A stretch of 64,000 nt of DNA from NCBI GenBank assembly GCA_014621425.1, contig JAANBB010000145.1, positions 21,150 through 85,149 on the forward strand. The letters are read 5' to 3'. Below the pieces are notes generated by a model. That model saw only the letters and a program-made list of their open reading frames with translations, was not told the origin of the DNA and did no database searches. The DNA is from Cylindrodendrum hubeiense. Lineage: Eukaryota; Ascomycota; Sordariomycetes; Hypocreales; Nectriaceae. The position numbers were made by a program, and so were the translations under genes. Below, one piece after another: positions 11,525-22,122 of the stretch (positions within the stretch are counted from its first letter, which is position 1; each line of letters begins with the position of its first letter).

Positions 11525-14126
11525 ATGTCGGAAGAAACGGCGGCGACGGAGCCACAACGACCCACAGTTGCCGGGCAGGCCAACCGATGTCTACTATCGT
11601 TCCAAGAATGCCTCCTTGAGGCGTCCGCGGTCCATCCGCGGGAGCTATCATTAGTCGAGGATCAACTAGCGAGGTTTTCTACTTGGATTGCTAGCACGGG
11701 GGTGTTTGCTCCCAGTCGGGCGTCTATGGATCATCGTCTCCGGTTCGCCCTGGAAGTGCAAAATGTTGTCATAGGACTATTGGAATCGTTGGACTATTAT
11801 ACTCGGAATTGTAAGCAACCTTCTTTCTATAAAACACTATGTCTCGACTTCCCGCGCCTCCTACAACCTTGAAGCCACGTAATCGTCAAAGTTTGTTTAT
11901 GAGTATTACCAGTTACTCTCTATACATCCTATCTATACTTTGGTTCTGGTCATCTATTTTGGTTGTCGAGTTCCTCGCATGCCACATCGAACGTCCTACT
12001 CGGATTGAGTAGCCTAGTTAGCTTCGGTGATACCGTGAAGATAACTTACAGAGTCCTGCTCGATTTACCCAACCTGTTGACAAAACTCGACTAACTATAC
12101 ACAGGCTCAATGATTCTAAGCGCTCTCAACCAACCGTCACAGAAGATTAATTTTGACGCCACTGAAAATAGTATTAAAGGACCACTTGGGGACATCGCTG
12201 CTGAGATAAGTCGTCTCCACAAGATATCGAATATCATCCGCAGAGCAGGGAAAGAGACACAAAATCTTAAAGCGAATGAGTTTTCTCTTGTAGATGATGA
12301 GGGTAACGATATAGCGCCGCTGCTGCTGAGCCATTTTCGACACCACATTGGCGATCGGTTCCCCGCCATTAATGACACGATTCAGGAAAGGCTTGCTCAC
12401 ACGATGCTTTTGAGGCGCAAGCGAATTCTCTACAGGAGATCTCGTCAGCCGAACAAGCCTAACAGACCGGAGGATATCGTTTCAATGGCCTCAATCACGT
12501 TGCCAGAATTTTCACCGGCAACACCCTTGGCAGAAGACTCCACAAAACAAAATGCCCGCCTTGCTGGTAGCGCTGCACGCTCGCAGACAAAAAGTGCGAC
12601 AACACTTGCCCTTGAAAGATTCCAAATGGCTGCCTCAACCCCATCTCTTATCTCAGTAACTAAGACTGTTGCTCTTGGTAACCATGAGACTCTTGTCTTT
12701 CCACCCGCCCCTGGGGCATGTGCCCGACGAAAGTACGAACAACTAAAAGCGCAACGGCGGGCTGATCACGAGGCGGCTCTCGAACTTTTCTACCAACTTT
12801 ACAAAGAGCATAATGGTGAATCTCCGATGAAACCGGATGCTGTTTCACAGCTAGAGGAACTTCTATCTGTCGCACATGCGAAGTTGGAGGAGACTATGAG
12901 AGACGATTTGCACGCAATAGGAGAAGTCACATGCCCTTATTGCCTTCATGCCTTAACAGCTCTGGATGTGTTTAATGAGCGGAAATGGCAGTAAGTACTA
13001 GTCAACTATTTACCCAAGAGCGACAACGTATTTAGCCAGCGGGGTCCTAATCTCAAGCACCTACTAACCTGACTCCAGAACTCACGTCAAGAATGACCTT
13101 GATCCTTATGTATGTCTATTCGAAAAGTGTGATCAGCCCTACGAACTCTATAGCCGCTACGAAGAATGGCTGCAACACATGCAAAAGCATGCACGGCACT
13201 GGCGTTGCTCACATCATCGTGAGAATCTGTTCTCGACAAGGGAGGAGTATCTCAGTCACATGCGGGAAGCCCACAATACTAAGCTTAGCAACACCCAACT
13301 TCGAGTCATGGCCAATAGAAACGCTCGGAAGCTTGGAAAGTTGTTTGAATCCTGTCCACTATGCGGCCAAGACAAGCTTGATGACCGACCCCTACATGAC
13401 CACATTGTGGGACATTTAAGGTCCTTTGCCGTCAAGTCTCTGCCAAGTTACGAGGACGAGATACCAGAGGCCTACGGGAGTGAGAACGGAAGCCTGGGCT
13501 CCTCCGATCAACAAAGCAGGAGTACGATAAAAGACCTCGCAGGATTGGAAATGTCCCAAAGTGGGTCTGAGATATTTTGGCGCTTTCCGCCAGATGACCC
13601 TCTTTTGCAGCTTGAGTCAATGGGTAGCGAGGTGGCAGCTGAGTCTAGGTTTATGGACTGGAGTTTGGTCACAGAAGCCCGAGGATCATTAGTAAACTTT
13701 GAGCATGATTCAATAATGCAGTCGATGCTCAAGTGGAAGTCTGAGAAAGCCGGTAACGACGGTAACCCATCAGCGCAGCAAGAAACGAGTGTTCAACCCG
13801 GGGATCCCATTAGCACATCAACTGGCCAAGATGAAGCTGGGAGTTCTAATGGAGCAGATGTTGACACTAAAGACACCCAACTTGGTAGCGCTCTCGAGGC
13901 TGCATCGGCCACAGGCCATCAACAGATTGCAGAGTGGCTTTTGGATAAAGGAGCAGACATCAACGCTCAGAGCCATGCGACTGTCTCTGAGCGCGATAGT
14001 CACGGGACGACTGAAAATAAGGTCAGCGGGCCACTTGATGCCAATATAGATGCATTGAAGCGGCGGGGATTGCCGCATCGGACAGGAAGGGCCGAGAAAT
14101 GTGGGGCCGCCCGGGAGGGCGGATAA
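11525..14126 (+). CDS. C2H2 zinc-finger protein with start of an ankyrin domain, truncated
   Basis: Exons 11525-11810, 12105-12990 and 13079-14126 give 739 aa. Introns are 11811-12104 (294 nt, long for this window) and 12991-13078 (GTAAGT...CTACTAACC...CCAG). The N-terminus starts MSEETAATEPQRPT. Residues about 375-480 carry several Cys/His fingers (CPYCLHALTALDVF, VCLFEKCDQPYELY, WRCSHH, CPLCGQDKLDDR), a set typical of large fungal regulators or signalling proteins of unknown role. Near the end a single ankyrin-like unit appears (ALEAASATGHQQIAEWLLDK), and then the sequence turns low-complexity and stops. Relatives usually carry many ankyrin repeats, so the 3' end looks replaced, probably by the element beginning near 14100. 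It lies divergent to the broken protease gene. Confidence 0.75.
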
Positions 14127-14360
14127 AAGGGAAGGTCTCCGACCAGAGACCTTGGGCATCATCAAGCATCAACACATAAGAGTTACCTTTTGAAAGGATA
14201 GCTTGGTGGAGGAACGAGACCTTCCCTAGCCCTCCTAGCAGAGCCTGTTTTTAATTTCTGTATTATCTGTATTAATTTGCATTTCCCCCCCGATTTTTCT
14301 CTGCTATTAGTCGCGCCCGAGTCTTTGAGGTCGGGATTTACATCGCTTCCATCACGGTTT
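14100..14360. mobile_element. Possible solo LTR or LTR fragment
   Basis: Sequence from about 14100 (TGTGGGGCCGCCC) has a TATA-like ATAAAAGGG, a small palindrome (GGTCTCCGACCAGAGACC), and T/C-rich stretches downstream, and it ends the ankyrin gene abruptly. This fits a retrotransposon LTR, but I see no second copy, target duplication or pol gene. Boundaries are approximate. Confidence 0.33.
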
Positions 14361-14439
14361 TCAACGCCTTGCCAACGCGAAGACCATCTTTCTTTCAGCC
14401 CAAGCACCTAATTAGATGCTTTCCTTCCCTTTCAACCAA

Positions 14440-15155
14440 GAGTCAAGAAGTCACAGCCAATAGCTCCAGCTGTGGCCTACGCACATACCCGACCCAGGGA
14501 GACTTGCTGCCGACTCTTGACGGAGGATTTCCTGTGGGAGGGCATTTACTTGGTGTTGGGCTACGACGCATTTTTCCGCCGCTTCACTGTGTCACTCCAA
14601 ATTCGCTCAGACGCCGGCTATTATCAATACCTCCCCCGTTCCCGCATTTGTTTTCGATCAGTGAGATCTAAACGAGGACCTGATCAAGGCAACACAAGTG
14701 ATTCTCACCGAAGGCGTATCAATCATCGAGCCAAATATGTTAGACGTTCCCACAGAAAAGTATGGTGAGGTTTATCGGACTGTCATTGCTGGTGATGCAC
14801 CGACTTTACCGCCTGTCCCAACTTTCGTTCTGGCGAAATGAAAGAGATTTGTAACGGCCTGATACAAGAGCTAGTTATCGCCGAGAAAGACGGTCATAAT
14901 AACTCCTTTTCAATCGCTGAGAAGTACCCGCTTAAGTTCATACTAATCTATCTATCTCAGGATGGTAACCGTAGAGTATGTCGCATTATTCCCAATGCTA
15001 TTCTTTGCCGTTACTTTACCATCGTCATCCCAATTGGTGAGCAAGCTGAAGAATGGGAAGACTTTAACGCTATCAAGCGAAGAGCAAGTCAGGAGATGAA
15101 AGGGCTTGGTGAATATGCCACCTCCGTCCTGCAGAAAGCCCCCACACGCCTGTAA
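14440..15155 (+). pseudogene. Unrecognised gene relic, several frame-shifted fragments
   Basis: Protein-like fragments lie one after another in different frames: one around 14472-14640 (LLTEDFLWEGIYLVLGYDAF), one around 14670-14840 (EGVSIIEPNMLDVPTEKYGE, stop at about 14841) and an open frame from 14838 to 15155 of 105 codons (starting MKEICNGLIQELVIAEKDGH). I do not recognise the family and cannot join the pieces with good splice sites throughout. It may be the displaced 3' part of the preceding gene or a separate decayed gene. Confidence 0.45.
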
Positions 15156-15588
15156 GTGATGGATAACAAAGTGACGGCAAGGCAATATATGGAAACGAAA
15201 CAGCGGACAACGAAGGGCCATGACGACATCAACGGACACATGGGGGTCCTTATCACCCTTGGAGGCGGGGTTGGTGTCGTCGTCGGATCGGCGCGCGGGT
15301 CGAACTGTCGTCGGGTATCAATGCCGAAGCCAGTCTAACTTGCCGCTTAAGATGAAGTGTTTGTAATCACAACAAAAAGGCTATCGAGATAAGAAAGATG
15401 CTTGGTTCTCTTCGTGTTCTATTGTGCTGATTAGAAATCAAGACCTTAGGTCGGACCGTCATCCCGTTAGTGGCGAATGGGAGCGCCCAATGCCAGATGA
15501 CATAACTAACATAAATAGATCATCGGCGCGGGGAACAATATACTTCTGCATCTTAATCTCTTCTTTACTCCACCTAGCAAAAGATATC
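15156..15588. other. Promoter side of the proline-racemase-family gene
   Basis: No gene seen. The open frame extends upstream of the ATG at 15589 to 15424, but that part is not conserved-looking and is taken as 5' UTR. Confidence 0.5.
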
Positions 15589-16629
15589 ATGCCATTCTCT
15601 CGCACTATTTCCGTCGTCGGCTGCCATGCCGAGGGTGAGGTCGGCGACGTAATCGTCGGTGGTGTCCTCGATGTTCCGGGGAAAACAATGTTTGAGAAAT
15701 TGCAGTACTTCTCGACCAAGAAAGATGAACTCAGGCAGCTTGTTCAAAACGAACCCAGAGGCCGATCTTCGATGAATACCAATGTGGTATTGCCACCATG
15801 CGACCCCCGTGCCGACGCCGGCTTCTTGATTATGGAAAGCGAAGAATATGCCCCAATGTCAGGCTCAAACACCATCTGTACAACTACCGTACTGCTGGAG
15901 ACCGGTATGGTTCCGATGAAGGAGCCGATCACCAAAGTTGTATTAGACACAGCAGCAGGGCTGGTCACCGCGACAGCAGAGTGTGAAGGGGGCAAGTGCC
16001 AAAACGTCTCATTCGATAATGTGCCTGCATTTGTTTTTAAACTCGACTATGAAGTTGAGGTTCCGGATATTGGGAAGGTTTCTGTCGACATTGCCTGGGG
16101 CGGAATGATTTACGCCGTCGTTGATGCGGCTTCGGTTGGTCTTTCAGTGGAGAACCAATATGGCCCGAAATTGGTTGAAGTTGGAGAGAAGATCAAGAAA
16201 GCGATCCAGAAAGCGTATACCCCCGTGCACCCGGAGAACCCAGGCATCAAAGGAGTCAGCATTCTGCAATTCACACATCCGCTCGAGGACTTACCGGGGG
16301 GCGAAGGGAAATCTGCGCTGAACACGGTAGTAGTGTCACCTGGGAGATTCGATCGAAGCCCTTGTGGGTCGGGCACATGTGCGAGAATGGCAATTTTGCA
16401 TGCGCGCGGTCAGTTGGGTGTGAACGAGAAGTTTGTACACAGAAGCATCATCGGGACGGAGTTTGTGAACCATATCCGTGGCACGACAACCGTGGGCGAA
16501 TACCCAGCCGTTCTACCAACAGTCAAAGGGCGTGCGTGGATCACCAGCTTCAAGCAGATTGTTTTGGACTCGAGTGATCCGTTTCCGAGGGGGTTCAGAG
16601 TTGGGGATCAGTGGCACAACATGGAATAA
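15589..16629 (+). CDS. Proline racemase superfamily enzyme (hydroxyproline epimerase/dehydratase type)
   Basis: Single exon, 346 aa, the usual family length. The start at 15589 is chosen because the typical N-terminal beta strand with GCHAEGEVGD follows; the frame extends upstream without family-like sequence. The first catalytic position, in the PMSGSNT block, is Ser91 instead of the Cys found in true proline racemases. The second is Cys259 in DRSPCGSGT. A Ser/Cys or Thr/Cys pair is associated in the family with 3-hydroxyproline dehydratase or 4-hydroxyproline epimerase activity rather than proline racemisation, so degradation of hydroxyproline is the likely role. It is convergent with the 16957-20772 gene. 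Confidence 0.85.
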   Translation: MPFSRTISVVGCHAEGEVGDVIVGGVLDVPGKTMFEKLQYFSTKKDELRQLVQNEPRGRSSMNTNVVLPPCDPRADAGFLIMESEEYAPMSGSNTICTTTVLLETGMVPMKEPITKVVLDTAAGLVTATAECEGGKCQNVSFDNVPAFVFKLDYEVEVPDIGKVSVDIAWGGMIYAVVDAASVGLSVENQYGPKLVEVGEKIKKAIQKAYTPVHPENPGIKGVSILQFTHPLEDLPGGEGKSALNTVVVSPGRFDRSPCGSGTCARMAILHARGQLGVNEKFVHRSIIGTEFVNHIRGTTTVGEYPAVLPTVKGRAWITSFKQIVLDSSDPFPRGFRVGDQWHNME

Positions 16630-16956
16630 AGTCTTTTATATTTTTCAAGTGATCAACATAGTGATTGAAATGGGATTGCCGCTGGTCCGAGAGAAACCAT
16701 AGCAAGTGAGTTAGAATCAGATGATTGTAGGGAGTCGTTTGAGACCCCTGTTGAGAGAAATTAATTATGAAAGAGGAAGATACATCAGGCGTCCGCATAA
16801 AGTGAGCAGTGCAATTATGTAGGTGGTAAGAACATGACAATTAGCAAAGAAAAGTCTGACACGGTAGCTGATTGCAGTGGAGCAGCTGCATCTGAGGGTT
16901 GCAATATTCGTAGAGTAGACCTCTTATATACAACTCACCCCCCCTCATTGTCCATC

Positions 16957-19900
16957 TTACTCTTTCTCATTCCGCATAAACCAACTCTTTTTCCCTTGCT
17001 TCTCGAGTCTATCTGCAATTGACAAACCCATAACTGCCAACCCTTCATTCTCGCTGTTCTTCCATTTGAGCACCGTCTCCCTAGCATCCCGAACGACCTT
17101 GTCGTCGATTGGATCGCTAGCTTTAACTAGTAGATCTCCCGCAAGCTCAACCCGTAGATAATCCGCCAGCGCTGGCTCTTCCACAGACGTCACCTTGTCC
17201 AGCTTCAGTGCAAACCGGGCAAAATCCGAAACACCAGGCGCTTTGAGGACTTCTTCCTTCAGGCGTGCGAAGTCTTCATGATACGGTAGCCCGCGTTTGG
17301 CGAGCTGGTCGATAAGGCCTGAAAGCTCCGAGACAAAGGCATCAGTTTCTTCCGGCAACGTAGCCTCCCTCGCTGAGCAGTAAGGGATGGGAAGAGCCAT
17401 GACGCTAAGCTGGAACGTGTTGGGCAGCACGAGCGGCATCCGAGCACTTCCTGCAGTTGCCCCCCGATAGGTTTTCCTGTCCAAGCGAATGGCCTCGATC
17501 TTCGCGACGATGTCCTTCACGATAGGAGCAGAGTTGAGCCTCCAGCTAATCCACTCTTCGCGTCCCAAGAACCGATTCTGGCACAGTTTGGAGACGAGGG
17601 TCTTAAGCAAAAGTGTATCTCCCTTCATGGTGAGCCGTTCTGCAACCGAGAGTGCGAAATACTGTAGAAACAAAACAGTGACGCCCTTCCCCTTGCCCAA
17701 TTTTGACACTACATGTTGAGCTGGGCGTTGCAAATGAATCGCAGCGTGATCGATCCCGAGATCGAACAACCTGGCGGGGGCATTATCGAACTGATCTAAC
17801 CAGTGATGACCCGCCCTGGAGTTGACAAGGTCGGGATTTGCCCTGACTGCCTTGGTGATGCGCACTATGCCCGGCGGTGGGTCAATGTTAGTGAGCACGA
17901 TAGTATGCAACATGACTAGGAGCGAAGCTGGCATGTAGGTTATCCAATCCTCGAAGATCCTGGCGAATTCAACAAGACATGTGGGCGCTGACGGAAGGCG
18001 CTCGTTAGGGTCGAGCGCGAAGTTGTTCTTTGCAAGAAAGAGGTTCATCCAGCGGCTATTGTTGACAGCAGACTGCTCCAGCACACTCATGATAAGCTGC
18101 CCAAATCGCATCAAGACGTCTGCGTCCAAACAGGGGTTGTCGAATTGTTCGACTAGCAATGTTAAGAGGTCATTCCATGCAACCACTTCAGGGAGCTCGG
18201 CTCCATCTTGCGTGGTGGCGATGTCCCAGTCGGCTTCGGTGATGGGGCAACGCTCGTTGAGCTGGGCGGCAACTGGCACGATGTATTTCTCGAAGGCGTC
18301 GAGGATGCGTGTTCGCAGCTCTGGAGGGCAGGTTGGTTCCTCCATAGTGTAGATCAAGCTGTTGACGATGGTGATCTGGGCGTCAATGTGTCGCGCCTCG
18401 GCGAGTAGCCCAATGAGGATGTCGCAAGATGAGGAGGCGTCGATGAAGGAGGTGCCTTGTAGAAGCTGGGCCATCATCTTGACGGTGGTAACCTTGATTG
18501 CTGGCGGGCGAGGCTCGCCAGCTGCTTTTTCCTTCTCGTCATTATCTCTGGGCCGCAAATTCTGCTCCCGCATCTTCTCCCTCATAGCATCGGCCATGGC
18601 AAATAGGAGATCTCTTGCTGCTTTAGCAGGGAGCGACGAGAGAAAGCCCACGCCGACCATCTGCCGATGCCACGAACTATTGTCGTCCCCATTCATAATC
18701 AGGTCGCGGATGAAGGGGCAAGCCAGCGATGGTTGATCGCTATGCGCAACACGCACGATGACGGAAACGACATTCTTCATCATCACCTTCATTATCTCTG
18801 GTCCTAGACGCGTCTTCATCTGGTCGAGAAGAAATGTCGCCAGATCCGCCAAGGCTGAAGCAGGTGAGAGTTTCAGCTCGTTGAAGACATACACGGCCGA
18901 GGCCTCAATACTACCCGAGCCCCCGAGGGCTGAGGATGTCGGCCCCAGTAGGAGCGCCTCCACTTCGAGGAGGGTGTCAATCGTCGGCTTCCACAAGGCC
19001 TTGATGATTTCGAGGCCAGCGTCGTCCGTGGACGAAGACTTCAAGATGTCGGTGAACGAGTCCGCATTCTTCAAGCGCCAGTCGGCCATCAACTTCGGGA
19101 GGCGGAACAGGCTGAGCCAATTGTGGCGGCTGAACCCAGGCTCTCCTGAAGCCATCGCTACGGTCTCGATGAGGCTGACTACAACTCTATTTGCCAGCCC
19201 GATGTCTTTCTTCACTGAAGATGCTGTGGCAGTTGCAACTGCGGGAGTATCGCGCGGCGGTATGGCACCAAGGAGATGCTCTAGCTCTGTTGTTTCGAAT
19301 ATTTCCCCGCTGTACAGCGCTTTTGTTGTCAGCGGGTCTTTGTTGAAGCGTCGTGCCCACAAAACTGTGTCCCCGAATGTCTCGAGGTCTCCGGCAGCGA
19401 CGCAGAGGTTCAATGCTGACTTGGCCCAGAAGGCACGGTCATGCGGCTCGCGAGACTGCTGCGACTTGTTCCTTCGCTCGTGAACCAGCGAGCGAACTCG
19501 TTCCAGCCAGGCCGTGTCTTCAGTCTTGGTTTTAGAGTCCCTCATCAGCAGAGACCTAACGACTTCAACATCTCCACGGCCTCCTTCGTTCGGGCTCCGG
19601 GCCTGCTTCAACACCGTTCTTCCAGCTGAGCCAGACGTGATGGATAGAAAGTCGCCGCTTGGATATGTTTTGGCCAACCTTTCAAACAGTCGCAGCGCCT
19701 TCTCGTTGTCCAGAGAGGAGAATATTGTCACCGGCCATGCGTCATTCTCAACCGGTAGATCCCTCAAGTGGGCGAGACCTGCTTCTGACTCGTCCTCAAT
19801 GTCAATGCCATAGCCTGGCATATGTTGCAAGAATAGACGGAGTAGCTGGTACTTGGCCTCGGGCTTTCGTTTCCGGCCGAGAATAGCCTGATAGATAGTG

Positions 19901-20772
19901 TTCAAACTGAGCGACCATTCCTTCTTGGGGAAGAATCCAACCAGTTGCACCAAGTATGCCCTCAGCTGCCCCTTTCTGTCCTCTGGCGCATCATTCCACC
20001 GCTGGATGACATACTGAACCGGTCCATCTGTCCGGAGATTCAGCTGTTCTCCCAGGGAATTTGGATGCTTCTGGAAACACTGCAGTATCAACTCCAGAAA
20101 TTTATTCCGCGTCTCCTCAGTAAACCTGCTCTTAAGCAAACGCTTGAGCAGCGGCATGGCGAACGCACTAATGAAGTCACGCGGGATTTGAATATGACCT
20201 TCTTTAGCGATAAGCGTCTGCAAAATCTCTTCACAAAATGGCATGTTGCCACGGAACAGGGCCTTCTCCTTTTCGAAGGTTAAGAGGCTGTTGTCGGGCG
20301 AAAAGATGGTGTCGAGAAACTTGCTCTCGTGGAGTTGACGGTGGCCATAGAACAATCGTTTCTTCTGCGAATCATTCCAGTCGACCTTGTGCTTGTCCTC
20401 CCACTCCCGCACTACCTCCAGGCTGCACGCCGGGACGATATGCTGATACAATGGCCTCAGCGGCCGCTGGTCGCCCGACTCGTCGTAAAGCAGCCTCACT
20501 AGCTCACTCAGCGCTGCGCGTCTCTCTGGCCTTGCATTTTGGGCCGAGGCTGTACATCCCAACCACCAGCACACGGCTCGCACGTCTCGCACGCTGAACT
20601 CGGCCATCAAGCTGGCGAGTCCGGCGGCCCCGCCCACGGCGTCCCACATGGGCGCGAAGCGATCCCCACGCCGGAGCGCCTTGCCGACCGTTGCGATGGC
20701 CACCTTGCGCGTCTGAGCGCTGTCGCCTTGGCGCAACTCCTCTGCAATTTTGCTGTTGTCTCGGCGCGTCAT
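16957..20772 (-). CDS. Large conserved-looking helical protein of unknown function (1271 aa)
   Basis: A single uninterrupted exon of 1271 codons starting at the ATG at 20772. The sequence is largely alpha-helical with hydrophobic heptads spread throughout, as in HEAT/ARM-like solenoids, and I see no catalytic motif, signal peptide or transmembrane segment. A disordered charged insert lies near residue 730-745 (RPRDNDEKEKAAGEPRPP). I cannot assign a family from memory. The length and clean frame argue for a functional cytosolic or nuclear scaffold. The C-terminal end is basic (KQGKKSWFMRNEKE). Several shadow frames on both strands reflect its high GC content. Confidence 0.85.
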   Translation of the reverse strand: MTRRDNSKIAEELRQGDSAQTRKVAIATVGKALRRGDRFAPMWDAVGGAAGLASLMAEFSVRDVRAVCWWLGCTASAQNARPERRAALSELVRLLYDESGDQRPLRPLYQHIVPACSLEVVREWEDKHKVDWNDSQKKRLFYGHRQLHESKFLDTIFSPDNSLLTFEKEKALFRGNMPFCEEILQTLIAKEGHIQIPRDFISAFAMPLLKRLLKSRFTEETRNKFLELILQCFQKHPNSLGEQLNLRTDGPVQYVIQRWNDAPEDRKGQLRAYLVQLVGFFPKKEWSLSLNTIYQAILGRKRKPEAKYQLLRLFLQHMPGYGIDIEDESEAGLAHLRDLPVENDAWPVTIFSSLDNEKALRLFERLAKTYPSGDFLSITSGSAGRTVLKQARSPNEGGRGDVEVVRSLLMRDSKTKTEDTAWLERVRSLVHERRNKSQQSREPHDRAFWAKSALNLCVAAGDLETFGDTVLWARRFNKDPLTTKALYSGEIFETTELEHLLGAIPPRDTPAVATATASSVKKDIGLANRVVVSLIETVAMASGEPGFSRHNWLSLFRLPKLMADWRLKNADSFTDILKSSSTDDAGLEIIKALWKPTIDTLLEVEALLLGPTSSALGGSGSIEASAVYVFNELKLSPASALADLATFLLDQMKTRLGPEIMKVMMKNVVSVIVRVAHSDQPSLACPFIRDLIMNGDDNSSWHRQMVGVGFLSSLPAKAARDLLFAMADAMREKMREQNLRPRDNDEKEKAAGEPRPPAIKVTTVKMMAQLLQGTSFIDASSSCDILIGLLAEARHIDAQITIVNSLIYTMEEPTCPPELRTRILDAFEKYIVPVAAQLNERCPITEADWDIATTQDGAELPEVVAWNDLLTLLVEQFDNPCLDADVLMRFGQLIMSVLEQSAVNNSRWMNLFLAKNNFALDPNERLPSAPTCLVEFARIFEDWITYMPASLLVMLHTIVLTNIDPPPGIVRITKAVRANPDLVNSRAGHHWLDQFDNAPARLFDLGIDHAAIHLQRPAQHVVSKLGKGKGVTVLFLQYFALSVAERLTMKGDTLLLKTLVSKLCQNRFLGREEWISWRLNSAPIVKDIVAKIEAIRLDRKTYRGATAGSARMPLVLPNTFQLSVMALPIPYCSAREATLPEETDAFVSELSGLIDQLAKRGLPYHEDFARLKEEVLKAPGVSDFARFALKLDKVTSVEEPALADYLRVELAGDLLVKASDPIDDKVVRDARETVLKWKNSENEGLAVMGLSIADRLEKQGKKSWFMRNEKE

Positions 20773-22122
20773 TTCGAATCATGTAGTTGATATGTCTTTG
20801 GTGATGGTGTGTTTGGGTGACGTGGCGCCACCAACCAGCCTTTGTTTAGGCAGGCACAGTGGCTTTGCTTTCAGCACTTTAGTCATACACTAGTTTGCCT
20901 CGCCAAGGCTATGATGGGCTCATATCTGCCTTGTCTTTCTCGACAAGTTCAATCAACTGAGGCTCCCTTGAAAAATAAGCAGTTTCTAGCTGGCATTCAT
21001 GTCTGATTTCTTTTAAGCATATTTGAAGCAAGACATAATGGATGCGTGGGAGTAAAACGTGCCGCATCGCAGATACGCCTGCATCATCAAGGAAATTGTG
21101 GCTTATGAGGCTGACAACACTTTAATTTCCCCCCAAATTTCTCCCTCGTCTCCTCCACGTAGCCATCTGTAAAGAACGAAACAAACATACCAGCAGATAA
21201 TGATTGATATGGACTGTACGACTTTCTATAGACGGTATCATTCAAGAAAATGGCACATACTCAATTTTATTTCAATCCGAGGTCTTAATATAGCTTACCA
21301 TGACAGACAAAATCCCAAGTAGAACGAGGCGCCTCGCAGTAATGGTCCTAGAAGACGACAGTGCCTCTGAGGAAGACGACGTCATGTTGACCCACGTACC
21401 TCATTTGCAAAACCCCCAATTCACCACACCATCCTACCCATATGCGGCTGGCTGCCTCTCGTAAACTGGACCAAAGCCTCAATCTCATATTATGACATTT
21501 AATGGCCGGGTATCAGAATATACAATTCCCAGCGCAGGGCATGACAGCGGCTTGTCCCGGGAATCAATTCGTCACTCTAGGGGTCCCACAGATATTGAAA
21601 TCATCCGATGCACATCCGGAAATGGGTTGTGCCACCCCGAGGTGCAAATGGACAAAAACAAAGAGGACATTTGCTCAAACAATATCCCCTTCTTATAAAT
21701 TCATTAGGCATGATTCAACTAAATTGCTTCTTGGAATTTGGAAGTCAACTTGTGCTACTTGGGTGTCACTCCTTGCCAAGATAATGCTCCCAATTGAGTC
21801 TCTATTTCGGCCCTTAATTTGACTCCCATAGTCAATGCCCTAGAGAGCACCATCGCAATACATCAGCAATGTTTCTCAGCCAATGGCTTGCTTCATTCGA
21901 CGGAAGGGCACTTTGGCCAATCATTCACCACAACGCAGCCGCCGAGGGCGTTACGGCCCCCAACTATCTGCAGCCGCCCAGAGCCTGATCTCGTGCAGAG
22001 AGAGAAGGCGAGGCTTAGCTCTGGAACCCCAACTCTTGACCTTACCATCGTCCATCAACCCTATTCCTATCAACTTCGCACACCTATCGACACTCATTTT
22101 CCTCCACCCAACGCCGACGACC
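20773..22122. other. 1.35-kb intergenic region between divergent genes
   Basis: No convincing gene. Short plus-strand frames at 21492-21822 and 21819-22235 do not look coding. The right end is the promoter and probable 5' UTR of the NLR gene; CT-rich sequence precedes its ATG. Confidence 0.5.

Noticed and set aside
11164..11619. 151-codon plus-strand open frame before the C2H2 gene
   Set aside because: It overlaps the first exon of the C2H2 gene in another frame and has no recognisable features.
15589..20772. Proline-racemase-family gene and the 1271-aa gene as part of the aconitate-type cluster
   Set aside because: They are separated from it by the NLR gene and decayed DNA, and no functional link is visible.
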